Shown: piece after piece, positions 1 to 12,040 of the stretch
Layout of the letters: each line of letters opens with the position of its first letter
Numbering within the stretch: the stretch's first letter is position 1
From: Siphonodentalium dalli
Lineage: Eukaryota > Mollusca > Scaphopoda > Gadilida > Siphonodentaliidae
Direction: 5' to 3'
DNA length: 64,000 nt
Assembly (NCBI GenBank): GCA_032622095.1
Contig: CP136068.1
Coordinates: forward strand, 5,681,314 to 5,745,313
Notes under the pieces: model-generated
What the model was told of the DNA's origin: nothing
The model's input: only the letters and a program-made list of their open reading frames with translations
The model's database searches: none
Translations under genes and position numbers: made by a program

Positions 1-815
1 AACTATTTGACAAATTATTAAAGCCTATCATGTTGTATTGAAGTGAAATTTGGGTGGGAAATTTAGCCAATCTGCACCGTGATAACTTATTGTTTGAACA
101 TTTTCATTTAAAATTGTGCAAAAGTATATTATGTGTAAACTGAAAAATATGTAACCACATGAAGCATACATGGAACTGGGGAGGTTGCCAGTCACACATG
201 ACGCATTGATTCGTGTGTTCAGATATATGAACAAAGTATCGAAAACAGAGCCTAGAAGTTTATTACATGATTGCTATATTGAAGACCAAGCGATTACATC
301 TAATTCAGGTTGGAAGTCTTTATTTCTAAATTACGGGATAGACATTTCAAACACAGATAAATCGAAAGAATTTCAAGAGAAAGAGCTATCGAAAAAAGTT
401 GGGAGGCTGAACATATTGATCGCTTTGCAGATGCTTTGTTCGATGGCCATAACTCACAAGACGGTAACAAATTACGCACGTATTGACTTTTCAAGATTAG
501 AGCCATATCTGTGCAAGTCAGCTGAAGCAAGGTTGAGTTTCACCAGATTAACAATATTAATGAGCAATCATAAACTTGAGATAGAGAAAGGAAGGCACAA
601 ACAGTCTCCATTAAAAGTCCAAGATAGAATATGTATGCAGTGTCCAATGAAGCATGTTGAAAGTGAATGTCATTTTGTGATGAAATGTGCCGCATTCCAA
701 GATTTACGTGAAAATTATGTAACTCAATTTGCCAATTCATTTCCTAAGTTTTTAGATCTTTCGGATTTTGATAAATTATTATTCAAAATATTATATGCGA
801 TCTGATGCGAGCCTT
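1..815 (+). pseudogene. 3' end of a non-LTR retrotransposon (LINE) polyprotein, C-terminal region
   Basis: The open part (170-805, 211 residues) is the region that follows the reverse transcriptase domain in LINE polyproteins. It starts with an ELGRLP-type segment and carries near its end a Cys/His cluster of the form RxCxxC..ExHFxxxC (about 631-695) followed by a LREN segment, a layout typical of the C-terminus of CR1/L2/Jockey-type LINEs. Upstream (about 90-150) the preceding conserved block can still be read in another frame (FHLKLCKSILCV) and is followed by stops, so the copy is frameshifted and dead. The window edge removes the rest of the element. About 100 bases of AT-rich 3' UTR-like sequence follow the stop. 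The LINE assignment is an inference from motif layout; the exact clade cannot be decided here. Confidence 0.7.
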
Positions 816-1018
816 CTTTTTCAAAAGAGAAACTTGCAGCTAAAGTAGAAGCGACAATTGATAGCAACAATATTGCAAATATATACCGATAATGTCTTAT
901 GTATATAATAATATAAAGTTATTATACAATGTTGTGTACAGTATGTGTTTTTCTTGTACGAGTCCAGGTTGTGGCAAAAAGTCATATTGGACGAGACACG
1001 CACTGTCGAGTCTAATAT

Positions 1019-1998
1019 AAGCCTGGATATAAATTTTTTTGAGTGTCTGACAAAATGACAGGCACCAAAGATTCGGCGTCTGACATTTGAAAAGTGTGTC
1101 TGTCATTTACCTGGTATCAATAAATAGCAGCAATTAGTTGTTTTTTAGCCCATTCCAATGCACAAATTAGATTCATTGATGTACCATGTTATGAATTATG
1201 GTGTTTTACATCACTTTTAGCTGAAGTTCATATTATCATGTCATAATGTGACAGGGGTGCAAAGTCAGACAAGGCTGTCATTTACAGTATGTCTCTGCTG
1301 AATTCTTTTCCAGTTTCAAAAATACTATTACATTATTAGTCCGCGGAAAAAATCCTACGCCGTGCTTCCCCCAAGTAAACACGAGCACATGTTTCAAAAC
1401 GCCGCGATTTAAAAACAACCCGGTATGAATTGTTTTGGAATTTCTTCCGCTAAATCTCCAACTAACACCCTTAACTTGTGGAATATATTACACTTGTGCT
1501 GATTTAACTTGTGACATCTCCGTGTATCTTACGTCAAACGAGAAAAACATGACGAAGTGTATTTCTTGGTTGGAGTTTCCCCCCAGTGGCAGCCATTTTT
1601 TCTGGGTTTTTCACGTTCTAAAAATAGAAAGTCGTAAATAGTGCGGACGTGAAGGCAGCGATAATTCGCAATTTGCGATCAATCATCAATCGCGACAATT
1701 TAGGTTAGAGGTTGCATTAAAATTACATTTATAGGTCCTGTATACGGAACGGATCATTAACATGTTTTTGGTAGAACGCGTTGTATTGGTGGGGGGATTT
1801 GATATTTAGTGCACAGTAGTGGTAATTGAATGTCTTTGCCGCGGATAAATACATCTACTTGTTGTTTTCCCCTTAATTATATATTTTTTTTGAAGATAAT
1901 GGGCGCCGGACAAACTGACGGACGATAATAAGGCGGCGCCGGTCATCGGTGTATTTGGCTCGGTCAATGACCGTGTCCGACCTCTTATATCCAGGCTT
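1019..1998. mobile_element. 980-bp inverted-repeat DNA element, copy 1
   Basis: The element begins AAGCCTGGATATAA and ends TTATATCCAGGCTT, so its ends are inverted repeats. A second copy lies in opposite orientation at 59256-60290. The two agree well over roughly 1020-1225 and 1340-1998, but the middle (about 1228-1345) does not match. No transposase-like frame is present. A near repeat of TCTAATAT is seen next to the left end and 9-10 bases beyond the right end, so the duplication here is imperfect. Confidence 0.7.
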
Positions 1999-2025
1999 GT
2001 GCCCGACTCTAATATGACTTTTCAC

Positions 2026-3161
2026 TAGGGTCCTGTGAATATTCGATATTCGATTCGAGATTCAATTCGAAAGTTAAATTCGATTCGAATTCGAGCCGAA
2101 ATTTCCAACTCGAAATTTCGAATATATATGGATGAAATTATTAGCTGCTTACGAACACGAACACATGTTGATCTTAGCTGTTTCTGTGCCATTTAATTCC
2201 CTAAAATTATGAATATGTGCGCTTTATAATTCTTATTGTACATCACGAATGTACGCATGCTATTAAATATATTTATGGCCAGTAATTAGCCACCAGATTA
2301 GGACCACTAAATACATCTTTGAACATGGTTGCCAAAAGCTCTGAAATCGCCGTTGGACCGACGACGCATGTAAATCATAATAACTATGAGACTGAGCAAC
2401 TGCTAGCGTTATCCGCCGACTGTCTATCTCAGGTTCCGCGTTATTTGTATGTGACATTGTTGATGATGTAAACTTCACGTGTTTCAGGGGTCGAAAAGTG
2501 CATGTTGGTGGAGTTTTCTTTTGAAGTTGACTGTCAGTTTCGGAGCGTTCCTTTGGCACTTGACAATAAGTCGTCCGTTATTCATGTTTATTTTAAACAT
2601 GATAAGCTTCTCAGGCAGTGCAAGAACTTACACGTGTGACGAATACAACATGGTGTATAAATCGCAAGCATCTAGGACAACGACCCATCTATGGAATCAT
2701 CAGTTCAAGAAGCACCCAGTACTACATAATCAGGCTACCCTGCGACTGTTGTTGCATCTTCAAGTTTACAACAACGGGTGTTTTCGAATGCTCATTTGCA
2801 ATTTTGCATGTACATGCAAACTGTACAAACTTTGCGTGATTTTAGTTCCGATAGGCCGGTTATATATTAATCGTCGTGACGTCCGCATGGACGTTTTGAT
2901 CTATTTTTTTTCTTCTCGACAATAATCAATTGAATTTAATAGTATCGCGATCGACGGTTGATCGCCACAAAAGTTATGATGGAACTTCATGGAAGTTCAT
3001 AGAACGTTTCAAACATCATCTAATCGTTGGCAAAACATGCCTAATTGAGAATGCAACACTCATGTATAATTCGATTCGATATTCGATTCGATATTCTATT
3101 CGAATTCTTCAATTCGATTCGATATTCGATTCGATCAAAATCTCCAATTCGCAGAACCCTA
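2026..3161. mobile_element. hAT-like DNA transposon, non-autonomous
   Basis: The ends are TAGGGTCCTGTGAATATTCG on the left and the complement of TAGGGTTCTGCGAAT on the right. They continue as AT-rich TTCGAT-type subterminal repeats on both sides (2035-2120 and 3068-3150). The element is flanked by a perfect 8-bp duplication CTTTTCAC at 2018-2025 and 3162-3169, as expected for hAT transposition. At 1136 bp it is far too short for a full transposase, but a BED-finger relic (2635-2718) supports descent from an autonomous hAT. Confidence 0.85.
2635..2718 (+). pseudogene. BED-type zinc finger relic of a hAT transposase
   Basis: Read from TGT at 2635, the frame gives a C-x2-Y, then about 14 residues, then a L..H....KKHP segment. 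BED fingers of hAT transposases have C-x2-C...L..H...H. The second Cys is replaced by Tyr here and no transposase body follows, so this is a decayed remnant. It lies inside the hAT-like element and matches its superfamily. Confidence 0.45.
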
Positions 3162-3222
3162 CTTTTCACCACAACCTGGACGAGTACAAGAAAAACTCAT
3201 ACTGTACACAACATTATAAAAA

Positions 3223-3318
3223 TGGTGACGTGGCTCGAGGGCAACATTGCGGATTGTCTTCCCGAGGAACCAAGGGGAGACTATCCACAATGTTGCCCTC
3301 GAGCTATGTCACCATTGT
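3223..3318. repeat. 96-bp hairpin
   Basis: ATGGTGACGTGGCTCGAGGG on the left is mirrored by the complement of a right arm ending CTCGAGCTATGTCACCAT. The arms are about 38 bases, with a short loop around 3263-3279. The structure directly abuts the palindromic MITE. No coding. Confidence 0.6.
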
Positions 3319-3469
3319 TTTTATTATACCGAATAACCATGTCATATCATCGGGTGAAACATCCGCGAATCGCTTCGATTTGACACCGGCATCCATGCAT
3401 GATGTTTACTTTGAAGAATGCGGAAGTCGTCTGAATCGTGATAATTTGGGGTTTCCTGTTTGAATGTCA

Positions 3470-4587
3470 CGGTCAAAATACGTCATACAATTTCGTTCGG
3501 GTGCTTCCGTGAACATGTTCGGGCTCTTTCGGTCGGAGCGGTCAACATTGCGAAAAATGGTGACCGGCAATGTTTCATGGGCGCGCGAAACATTGCAAAT
3601 TGTAAAATCACACCCTATGGGAAATTAACATAGGCTTTTAATATGAGGTATAATAATGTATAATGACAATTTTATTATCCATCTGTATGTGCTAAATCCA
3701 CCAGTGTTGCGCGATTTCACCGATTCATTTCACAATAGTTAATTTGTGATGTCACAGAGTCCCGATAAAAAAGTGATATTGCACACTTGGGAGTCCAATA
3801 TGACATTCGGGAGTCCAATATGACTTGTTCCCGGATTATTACATGGCGGCTTTTACCCAATCAGAAATAGTGTTAGTTAAAAGCCACATGGCGGTTTGCT
3901 CTCCAAAATACACAAAATAATATTCGCTTTTGAAATTTTCCCGGTATCAAATTAGATAGATAAATGCCCAAACTACCTGTCTACGACCAATATATGTCCC
4001 AAAAAGACGCATTCAAGTCATGAAAATTACAACAAAATCGTATTGTTTGGGTTCCAAACACTCAACCTGCCATTTTGGATGATGCAATCACCGACAACAG
4101 CCGAGGATTTCCGGGTGTGTTCGTAAATAAGCTTCCCCAACGCCTCTATAATTTTCGGTACGCGATAAAGGGGTTAAATTTGATCGTATGTGACCCTGCG
4201 AGAACAATGGTCTTTGTCGACAATTTAATGATAGGACGGTCATTCTACATTTATCAGAGACGTGGCGATTCTGCGATTTGGGGGGGGGGGGGGGTTCAGA
4301 AAGGAATATAATATTAGTTATATAATAAGTAAATATGTTGAGATGCATTTGTATTTAAATTTCAACCCAACATCATTATCGTAGTAAATTGCATGATTAG
4401 CAGTATATGCTGATCATATTTCTTTCTTATATGAATGGGTCGCCAAGTATTAGATCATGTCATGAATTTCTACTCTGGCTACCGTATAGATCATATTCAA
4501 CCAATTAAAAATATGGGAACCTTTTAATATTCTGACGCAGAACTTTATATAGCATTGAACAAACAATACAGTGACAATATATATATA
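3470..4587. other. Unassigned non-coding stretch with a 15-G tract
   Basis: No convincing gene, splice pair or inverted-repeat element was found. A run of 15 G lies at 4280-4294. Short frames here lack protein-like features. Confidence 0.5.
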
Positions 4588-6327
4588 TACTAGAAGGTGA
4601 CCCGACTTCGTCCGGGCTTTGACCTTGAATTGACCATTTTTAAGGTCAAGGTCAGGTGGGGTCAAACACCAACACCCCAAAAATGGTGGAAATCGGCCCA
4701 GCGGATACCGGGAAATCGGCCCAGCGGACACCGAGATACCCTATGCATCAAATTTCGTCCGTAAAAATCCGCTAGTTTAACCCGATTTGATTTCCACTCA
4801 AGTATATAAACGCGCCTCATATACACACGCTCATTAATTATCAAGTTTCAACATAAAGATAAATTACCATCGGTGCCCGAGATATCGCCAAGACGTCTGA
4901 AACAGTCAAATGCATCGGCCGGTTAAGCGTTAACGTGATCTAACGTTATGACCTCTAATGACGTCATAGAAGTTACGCATTGTTTTTATCCTGATGGAAG
5001 ATAGTACCACTTCTTCTTGATAATTGAGGCAGATAACTAAAACGGATACATACGCATTATATATCGTTGGAAAGAGGAAACACGAAAGATTATCACAGTG
5101 TCATTATTATGACTGGCATTTTATTATTTGCGCTGTTTCGAATCGATTTGTAAGCACCGAACTCAAATGAAAGTCCCGTAACACAGCGTAAAAACAGATT
5201 TGACCTCGGCACGTGAAAAGTTGACCTCGGATCTGAAAATCAATAGGCCCATGTTCGTTCCCGGGTCGAATTACGTGTCCGTACCAAGTTTGGTCGAAAT
5301 CGGTCCAGCCGTGTTCGAGTCCATTGCGAACATACACACACAAACACACAGATCTTCCAAAATATATAATAGACTAGAAGGTGACCCGACTTCGTCCGGG
5401 CTTTGACCTTGAATTGTCTATTTTGAAGGCCAAGGTCAAGTGGGGTCACGATTTGACCCGTCCAAAACACACTCCGAACAAAAGTACCCGACAAAAAGTA
5501 CCCGTCGAAATCCATCTGTTTTTACCCGATTTGACCTTGTAGAAGGTGACCCGACTTTGTCCGGGCTTTGACCTTGAATTGACCATTTTTAAGGTCAAGG
5601 TCAGGTGGGGTCAAACACCAACACCCCAAAAATGGTGGAAATCGACCCAGCGGATACCGGGAAATCGGCCCAGCGGATACTGAGATACCCTATGCATCAA
5701 ATTTCGTCCGTAAAAATCCGCTAGTTTAACCCGATTTGATTTCCACTCAAGTATATAAACGCGCCTCATATACACACACTCATTAATTATCAAGTTTCAA
5801 CGTAAAGATAAATTACCATCGGTGCCCGAGATATCGCCAAGACGTCTGAAACAGTCAAATGCATCGGCCGGTTAAGCGTTAACGTGATCTAACGTTTGAC
5901 CTCTAACAACGTCATAGAAGTTAAGCATTGTTTTTATCCTGATGGAAGATAGTACCACTTCTTCTTGATAATTGAGGCAGATAACTAAAACGGATACATA
6001 CGCATTATATATCGTTGGAAAGAGGAAACACGAAAGATTCTCACAGTGTCATTATTATGACTGGCATTTTATTATTCGCGCTGTTTCGAATCTATTTGTA
6101 AGCACCGAACTCAAATGAAAGTCCCGTAACACAGCGTAAAACAGATTTGACCTCGGCATGTGAAAAGTTGACCTCGGATCTGAAAATCAATAGGCCCATG
6201 TTCGTTCCCGGGTCGAATTACGTGTCTGTACCAAGTTTGGTCGAAATCAGTCCAGCCGTGTTCGAGTCCATCGCGAACACACACACACACGCACAAACAC
6301 ACAGATCTTCCAAAATATATAATAGAC
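4588..6327. repeat. Two direct copies (about 790 bp each) of a dispersed repeat plus a short partial copy
   Basis: Copy A (about 4588-5375) and copy B (about 5538-6327) begin AGAAGGTGACCCGACTT, contain long nearly identical blocks, and end in a CA-rich stretch followed by CAAAATATATAATAGACTAG. A truncated start of a third copy lies between them (about 5376-5537). The end block resembles the closing part of the 122-bp family that follows, so they probably belong to one composite repeat group. Frames inside are shared between copies and are not genes. Confidence 0.75.
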
Positions 6328-6960
6328 TAGCCGATGAGCCCGACGTTGTCCGGGCTATTCAAAAACAAAATTTCAAGTCGATAGCTCCACCCGTTTCCGA
6401 TATCTCGTCTGCGCATGCGCGAAGCTGGCGTCGCACGGGCTCGGTGACCCGATAAAATTCGTATCCGGGGCAAGATACATTCACATACCATACCCGTTTC
6501 CGAGATCGATAGCTCTACCCGTTTCCGAGATCTGGTCTGCGCATGCGCGAAGCTGGCGTCGCACGGGCTCGGCGACCCGATAAAATTCGTATTCGGGGCA
6601 AGATACATTCACATACCAAATTTCAAGTCGATAGCTCCACCCGTTTCCGAGATCTCGTCTGCGCATGCGCGAATCTGGCGTCGCACGGGCTCGGCAACCC
6701 GATAAAATTCGTAACCGGGACAAGATACATTCACATACCATATTTCACGTCGATAGCTCTACTCGTTTCCGAGATCTCATCTGCGCATGCGCGAAGCGGG
6801 CGCCGCACGGGCTCGCCAATACGACAACGTTCACCGCCTGGTCAAACTACACACACGTACCAAGTTTCGTCCCGATCGGTCGAGAATCGTAGATTTGTAT
6901 TAATGACAAACATACAGACAAACATACAGACAAACAAACAGAGGTCTTCAAAATATATAT
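6328..6960. repeat. 122-bp tandem repeat carrying a GCGCATGCGC palindrome, four units
   Basis: The 10-base palindrome GCGCATGCGC recurs at 6411, 6539, 6661 and 6783, giving spacings of 128, 122 and 122. Each unit also carries AGCTGGCGTCGCACGGGCTC or a variant and a CAAGATACATTCACATACC block. The last unit runs into CAGACAAACAGAGGTCTTCA and an AT-rich end. The same family recurs at 45655-46165. Confidence 0.85.
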
Positions 6961-6976
6961 GAGATTTCTTTGTTAA

Positions 6977-8537
6977 CCCTTTGAACCCTGGCGCCCCACA
7001 GTGATCGACACCCTGACCCGGGGTTCCCAGTGGTATGTCCGCTTAAATTAGATACTTACTAGTAGCATGGTGTTGATTATGTTCAAATTGCGACACCGGT
7101 CTGAAACTTTACAGGTTTGTCCCCCATGGATCAGCGATCATTATAAGATCGCGAGACTTTGCCTCGCGGCAACTCATTGGCAACGGTTGCTAGGCAACTA
7201 CCTGGAATTGACTGGAAAATGTAAATATAGCTTATAGCGTCGTAATTCAACCTCAGTGATTGCGTTTTTTGATGCATGTACTACCCTAACGTGAAATTTG
7301 AGATATACCCGACCAGAATAGTGAACCAAATATCCCATTTAAGGGTAGCAACGGTTGCTAAGCAAATATCACAACTGATCGAATGACATAATTGCACTAA
7401 CCATTCAGTGGTATGTTTTGCCTTAATTTAGACAGTGTCTAGTCGCATGGTGTTGGTTATGTTGAAAGGGGACACCTACCTGAAACTGTGCAGGCATGAT
7501 ATATGCATGCACGGACCACTGATCATTGTAAGATCGGGAGACTTTGCCACCCGATCTCGCATTAGAAACGGTTACTAGGCAACTACCCGAAATTTGCAGG
7601 ATAAACGAATTCTAGCTTATAACGTTGTAATTATATACATCAGCGAATTGCGTTTCGATGCAACCAATATCCTAATGTGAAATTAAGATATACCTGACCA
7701 TGCGCGAGTAAGTCAACTTGATATGCGATAGACTTTTTGCTGCATGTGGCACAACAGACTGATATTACAGAGACCAGAAACAACGTAATTTCCCGTAACA
7801 TATCGTGGCCCCATTGTTCAAGTAAGCTGTCTAGATTGTGTCTACTATACTAACATGTGAAACATGCAACAAAATGTCATATATAGCGCCACATTTAACT
7901 TAAACGCATTTTTTAAAATGAATTATAGTCTGCGCCCATGCGCATATTTTCCTAGCCATTTCTAGCGGGCAGCCAATCCATATAGACACCTTTGCCAGCG
8001 CTGACTTCAATAGGCCAATTTAAATATATATATTAGTGGGTATGTCGTGTATAAGTACGTTATAAACCATTTATTTGTCATTGCGCTAGTCTGCGCATGC
8101 GCGAATAAATCAACTTCATATGCGATAGACCCTTCCCCATATGTAACAGAACACTGGTTAATATACACGAGGGTAATTTAAACTGAAATTGTGTGTCTAA
8201 ATTACGTCTGTTCTGTACACACACGGGGAACACGAAATTATATGCCGTAAATATAGCGGCATAGTTCGCTTAAAATATCGTATGTTTTTGTAGATTATAT
8301 GCTATGCGCATGCGCATATATTTCTACCCGATACTAGCGGTCAACCATTCCATACGCACCATGGGCGCCGCTGACATATGTGGGGGCAATTTAAATATAA
8401 ATCAGTGGGTCAGACGCTCGTTATACTATATATAAATTTGCTACCGAATCATGTCGTCGCTGCACCGAAATATCGGTGTTACGGGATATAGTCACGGTTC
8501 GTTTGCACCTAAATATCGGTGTTACGGGTTCAAAGGG
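6977..8537. mobile_element. piggyBac-like MITE, 1561 bp
   Basis: The terminal inverted repeat is CCCTTTGAACCC (6977-6988, complement at 8526-8537). It is flanked on both sides by TTAA (6973-6976 and 8538-8541), the strict piggyBac target. No transposase frame is present, so the copy depends on enzymes made elsewhere. The right end has two direct copies of an AAATATCGGTGTTACGGG block. Confidence 0.85.
7027..7700. repeat. Internal direct duplication (period about 380 bp) within the piggyBac-like MITE
   Basis: The block starting CAGTGGTATGT at about 7028 recurs at about 7407. Both copies share a GCATGGTGTTG segment, a GATCATT.TAAGATCG segment, an AACGGTT.CTAGGCAACTACC segment and an AGATATACC.GACC segment. 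Copies are diverged by many substitutions, so the duplication predates the mobilisation of this copy. Confidence 0.65.
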
Positions 8538-8541
8538 TTAA

Positions 8542-9920
8542 TACTTGTTCCTTAATAATATATTTCACAATAGGGGTGGTCACAATTCCAGATTGCATGA
8601 TTTGTCTGTGACTTTTATGAGTCGACATCGAAATAAACATTGAATTGATTACCCGTGAGAAATTTCATGATTGTAAAAGATGCCAATCAAAATCGACTCA
8701 AAAAAGTTACATATTTCATGCAACATCGAGCTGGGATCTTCGTGAACTACGTACACTGTGGAATACAGTATTTACTGAGGAACGACATTAACTAAGAATA
8801 TATTAGCTGCACTGTTTTTTTTAATTGTTTATAAACTTCCCTATCTGAACATGAACACATTCACATTATTTGAACTGTGTAGAATTATCACTACGGGCGT
8901 ATATAGTCAGGTAGAGATCATGATATGATCTAGCTAAGTATATATATCCATATAGTTTTTCACAATTTTACTTAGATCTGTCCATTGCATGTGTATATAT
9001 TGAAATCAACTGGAAACAAGATAGACAGGTGGGTAGAGTGTGTATACACGCACGTGGCATTGGAACTGTGTTAATTATCTACTTTAACACACGGAAAAAT
9101 TAGATATCATATGCAAGTAGAAGATGTGAGCTTTATGTTCCACACTGCTGTATAATTTGAAAGTTGTGTCATGGGAATGGCGTGTAAACAATGTAGACAT
9201 ATTTTGAAGAAAATATTTTAAAACACCTATTCTACTACTGAAACCGATGGTGAAGACGCTGTTTTTGGTGTTATTTTTTTCATGTCTATTTTCTAACTAT
9301 TCCAATATCACATGAGGTAACAGGTGTGATATGTCCATTTTGGGACAGACATTCTACATAATTATATGGTTTACGACTAAGCATTGTTTGTGTATATTTC
9401 ATTTTATTACTAACTTGGCAATAGTTGGTGGCTTGGTGCATATAATGCCACCTATCACAGAAAGTCAACATTTGTCAATACCAATAATCATCATGGATAC
9501 CATTTTGAATAGAACATTTTGCTCTAAGCGGATTTATCGGAGATTTTGGATATGTTATAGAGGATATGATTATTATTCCTATTCAAAAGGGAATAAAAAC
9601 CAACTTAGTGCAAGTATTTTCTAGGACAAGACTATTTTGTCGTTTAGCATTTACCACTGACCTGGAGGTCTTATCATTTTGCCCTTTTCCCACATTTCGT
9701 CTTGTAACTCAGAGGAAGGGTTTAATTAAACTGATGGTGAAATAAAATAAACTAATTTTAAGTACTCCAAGCAATTTATAATATGTACTTGTTGTGCCTA
9801 TATATAGACTATAAACTCCACATGGATGCCAGTATGTCACCAGGGAAGTGACAGTTTTCAATATCGTTCCTTTTTATTGGTAGTATAGAAACATATTTTC
9901 CCAATTTTCATTTCGTCCCT
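8542..9920. other. Unassigned non-coding stretch
   Basis: AT-rich sequence without a recognisable gene, splice-flanked exon, tandem array or paired inverted ends. Short frames (for example 9331-9624) lack family features. Confidence 0.5.
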
Positions 9921-9924
9921 AAAT

Positions 9925-10165
9925 TAGTGTTTCTCTGGCTTCGGGGGTTATAAAACAAAATATTTGATTTGAGTCGAGGACGCCACACATCGAAGCTCAG
10001 AGTTATTAGATATTGATTTTAAAAATATTTTATTTTTCACCACCTGGGTAGGTACTCAATCCGATCAGACGCTCCTAAATTACTATTTCTTTGGTTTCTG
10101 GGGGGTAAACAATATTTGATTCGAGTCGAGGAACCCACCCGTTCCAAGCTCAGAGTGATCGATTT
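9925..10165. repeat. Two direct copies of an approximately 90-bp block
   Basis: A segment with TTTGATT.GAGTCGAGGA and AAGCTCAGAGT appears at about 9925-10010 and again at about 10077-10165. The second copy lies inside the 374-bp MITE at 10051-10424. Confidence 0.6.
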
Positions 10166-10424
10166 TTGAAGTTTGTTAGTTCCTAAGATGTGTAATAATA
10201 TGTAAAATTTCGTGATACTTTAGTGATAATACGGCCATATTTTGTTGAACAAAATGTTGATGAATAACAAGTTTTGTGAAATTTGATACCATAGACCATA
10301 GTTGACAGTGATTAGCATTATTTTGTTGCAGTAAATCGATTCTGATAACTAAAGCGTATTTTGAAGAAATATTGTTGTTATTTTATCTTGATGGTACGGG
10401 GACCGTCTGATCGGATTGAGTACC
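10051..10424. mobile_element. 374-bp MITE with perfect 20-bp inverted ends
   Basis: GGTACTCAATCCGATCAGAC at 10051-10070 is matched exactly by its complement at 10405-10424. No clear target-site duplication was found, so the superfamily is open. No coding capacity. Confidence 0.7.
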
Positions 10425-11377
10425 TTTAAAAATAACTACGGAATTGAACTAACTGCAGATCTCGACCAAACATATATATGGTGTTACGCTCAACTGAAAA
10501 ATTATTGACTATACAACATTGCGATTAGAGTATATTTGAGAAAAATGAATGTATTCCAAGGATCAATGTAAATGACTAAAATTCATGTTGACATTGTGTA
10601 ACAAACTGAAAAACCGTTCTATCATTACATCCTTGTCAACATAGGCTATTATTCTCGCATGGACAAATAAGATCCAACGGAAACACATTATCGCGTACCG
10701 ATATGGGGAATCTTGGAAAATAAAATACGTCACAAACATGGCGGTATCGAGAATGCACTTATTTTCGAAAACACACGAGCGCTGCCGGCATCGCTCGGAA
10801 GATCGGCTGATTAGAAAAATTTAACCGGAACAGAGAAACGATATGATATTTACACAAAAATGTTACTAATGAAACGCGTTTTTAAGCGCTATATCGACGA
10901 ATTAGCTCGGGAATAGTTTGCATATGTATGTTTTGAGACCCCTGTTCTCGAATTACGTATACATAAATTTTAGGGTTCGAATGAGCCATGTCTGTTTAAG
11001 GGATGGATTATAAATTATATATTTATGTAATGTTCATATAATTTATGTAATTATCATTGTCATGATTGTACAACTGCCCATTGAGGTGTATTGCAATAAA
11101 CATCTTTTACCGGCTATTGATTCTGATGCTGGTCGCTTCCGTTTGCCACGCAGTGTGGTTTTTCTTGATCCACTTGTCGCATTCTCACCTCATCATTAGT
11201 CCACGGCCAATTTATGTGTTTAAATATATCACCAAGCACTAACAGTCTCGACACATGCACATGCTCAAGTCAATGAGATCGACAAATTACTGGTGAAACT
11301 AATTAAGGATATTCAGACGGAAAGTCTGCCAGTGAACCAGGGGTTTCAAACCGCATCTCTGATTTGTTGAGTTTTTT
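10425..11377. other. Unassigned non-coding stretch
   Basis: No gene, array or paired inverted ends were recognised. Confidence 0.5.
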
Positions 11378-12040
11378 GGTTGTCCAGTGCAGTTTGAGTA
11401 TACAGATGTATACATTTTGAAAATTTATGAGGATGACACTCAGGCTTTTGTTATCAAATATTTCGCCAACTTACCAGCACAGATGGGAGGGGATCGGAAA
11501 ATATATATTTATACAGAGGGTGCTCCTCCGGTAGTATGCAAATATCCCAACGTTTCCAGTGATAAATTTTGCATATTCATTGAAAGTTGTCCAGTGCAGT
11601 GTGCGTATACTCATGTATATCTTCTGAAAATTTAGTGAGGTCAACACTCCAGCTTTTGTTATCAAATGTTTCACCAACTTACACAGATGGGGGGAGGGGC
11701 TTGGAAAATATATGTTAATACAGATGGAATGTTCCCCTTACTGACGACATCAAAATAAGGCCCGGTGCTCTTTCTGCAAATATCCCAGCGTTCCAGTGAT
11801 AAATTTAGCAAATTCATCGATAGTTGTCCAGTGCACTTTGTGTATACACGTGTATATATTTTGAAAATTTAGTGATGTCGACACCACGGCTTTTGTTATC
11901 AAATATTTCGCTGACTTACACAGATGGCATGGGCTCAGACAATATATATTTATACAGTTCCCCTTGTTTTTTATTGAAACCAAAATTCGAACAATACCCC
12001 TGCTGGTAAATGTGAAATATCCTTTCGTTTCCAGTGATGA
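11378..12040. repeat. Three diverged tandem units of about 207-240 bp
   Basis: GTTGTCCAGTGCA-type starts fall at 11378, 11586 and 11823. Each unit then carries a GTATAC..GTATA block, an AAAATTTA segment, a CTTTTGTTATCAAAT.TTTC block and an ACAGATGG segment. Differences are many, including length changes. The frames within it are side products of the repeat. Confidence 0.75.

Larger units (their letters stand above)
921..3219. mobile_element. Palindromic (foldback) MITE, split by two later insertions
   Basis: Bases 921-990 read as the inverted complement of 3162-3219 plus 2008-2025 (shared core AATGTTGTGTACAGTATG on the left, reverse complement on the right). Taking out the elements at 1019-1998 and 2026-3161 brings the arms together into one hairpin of roughly 170 bases. 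The arms agree at most positions but contain several substitutions, so the element is old. No coding capacity. Confidence 0.6.

Noticed and set aside
2479-2925. 148-residue plus-strand frame as an intact gene
   Set aside because: It lies inside the hAT-like element; only a short degraded BED-like segment is recognisable, so it is annotated as a relic.
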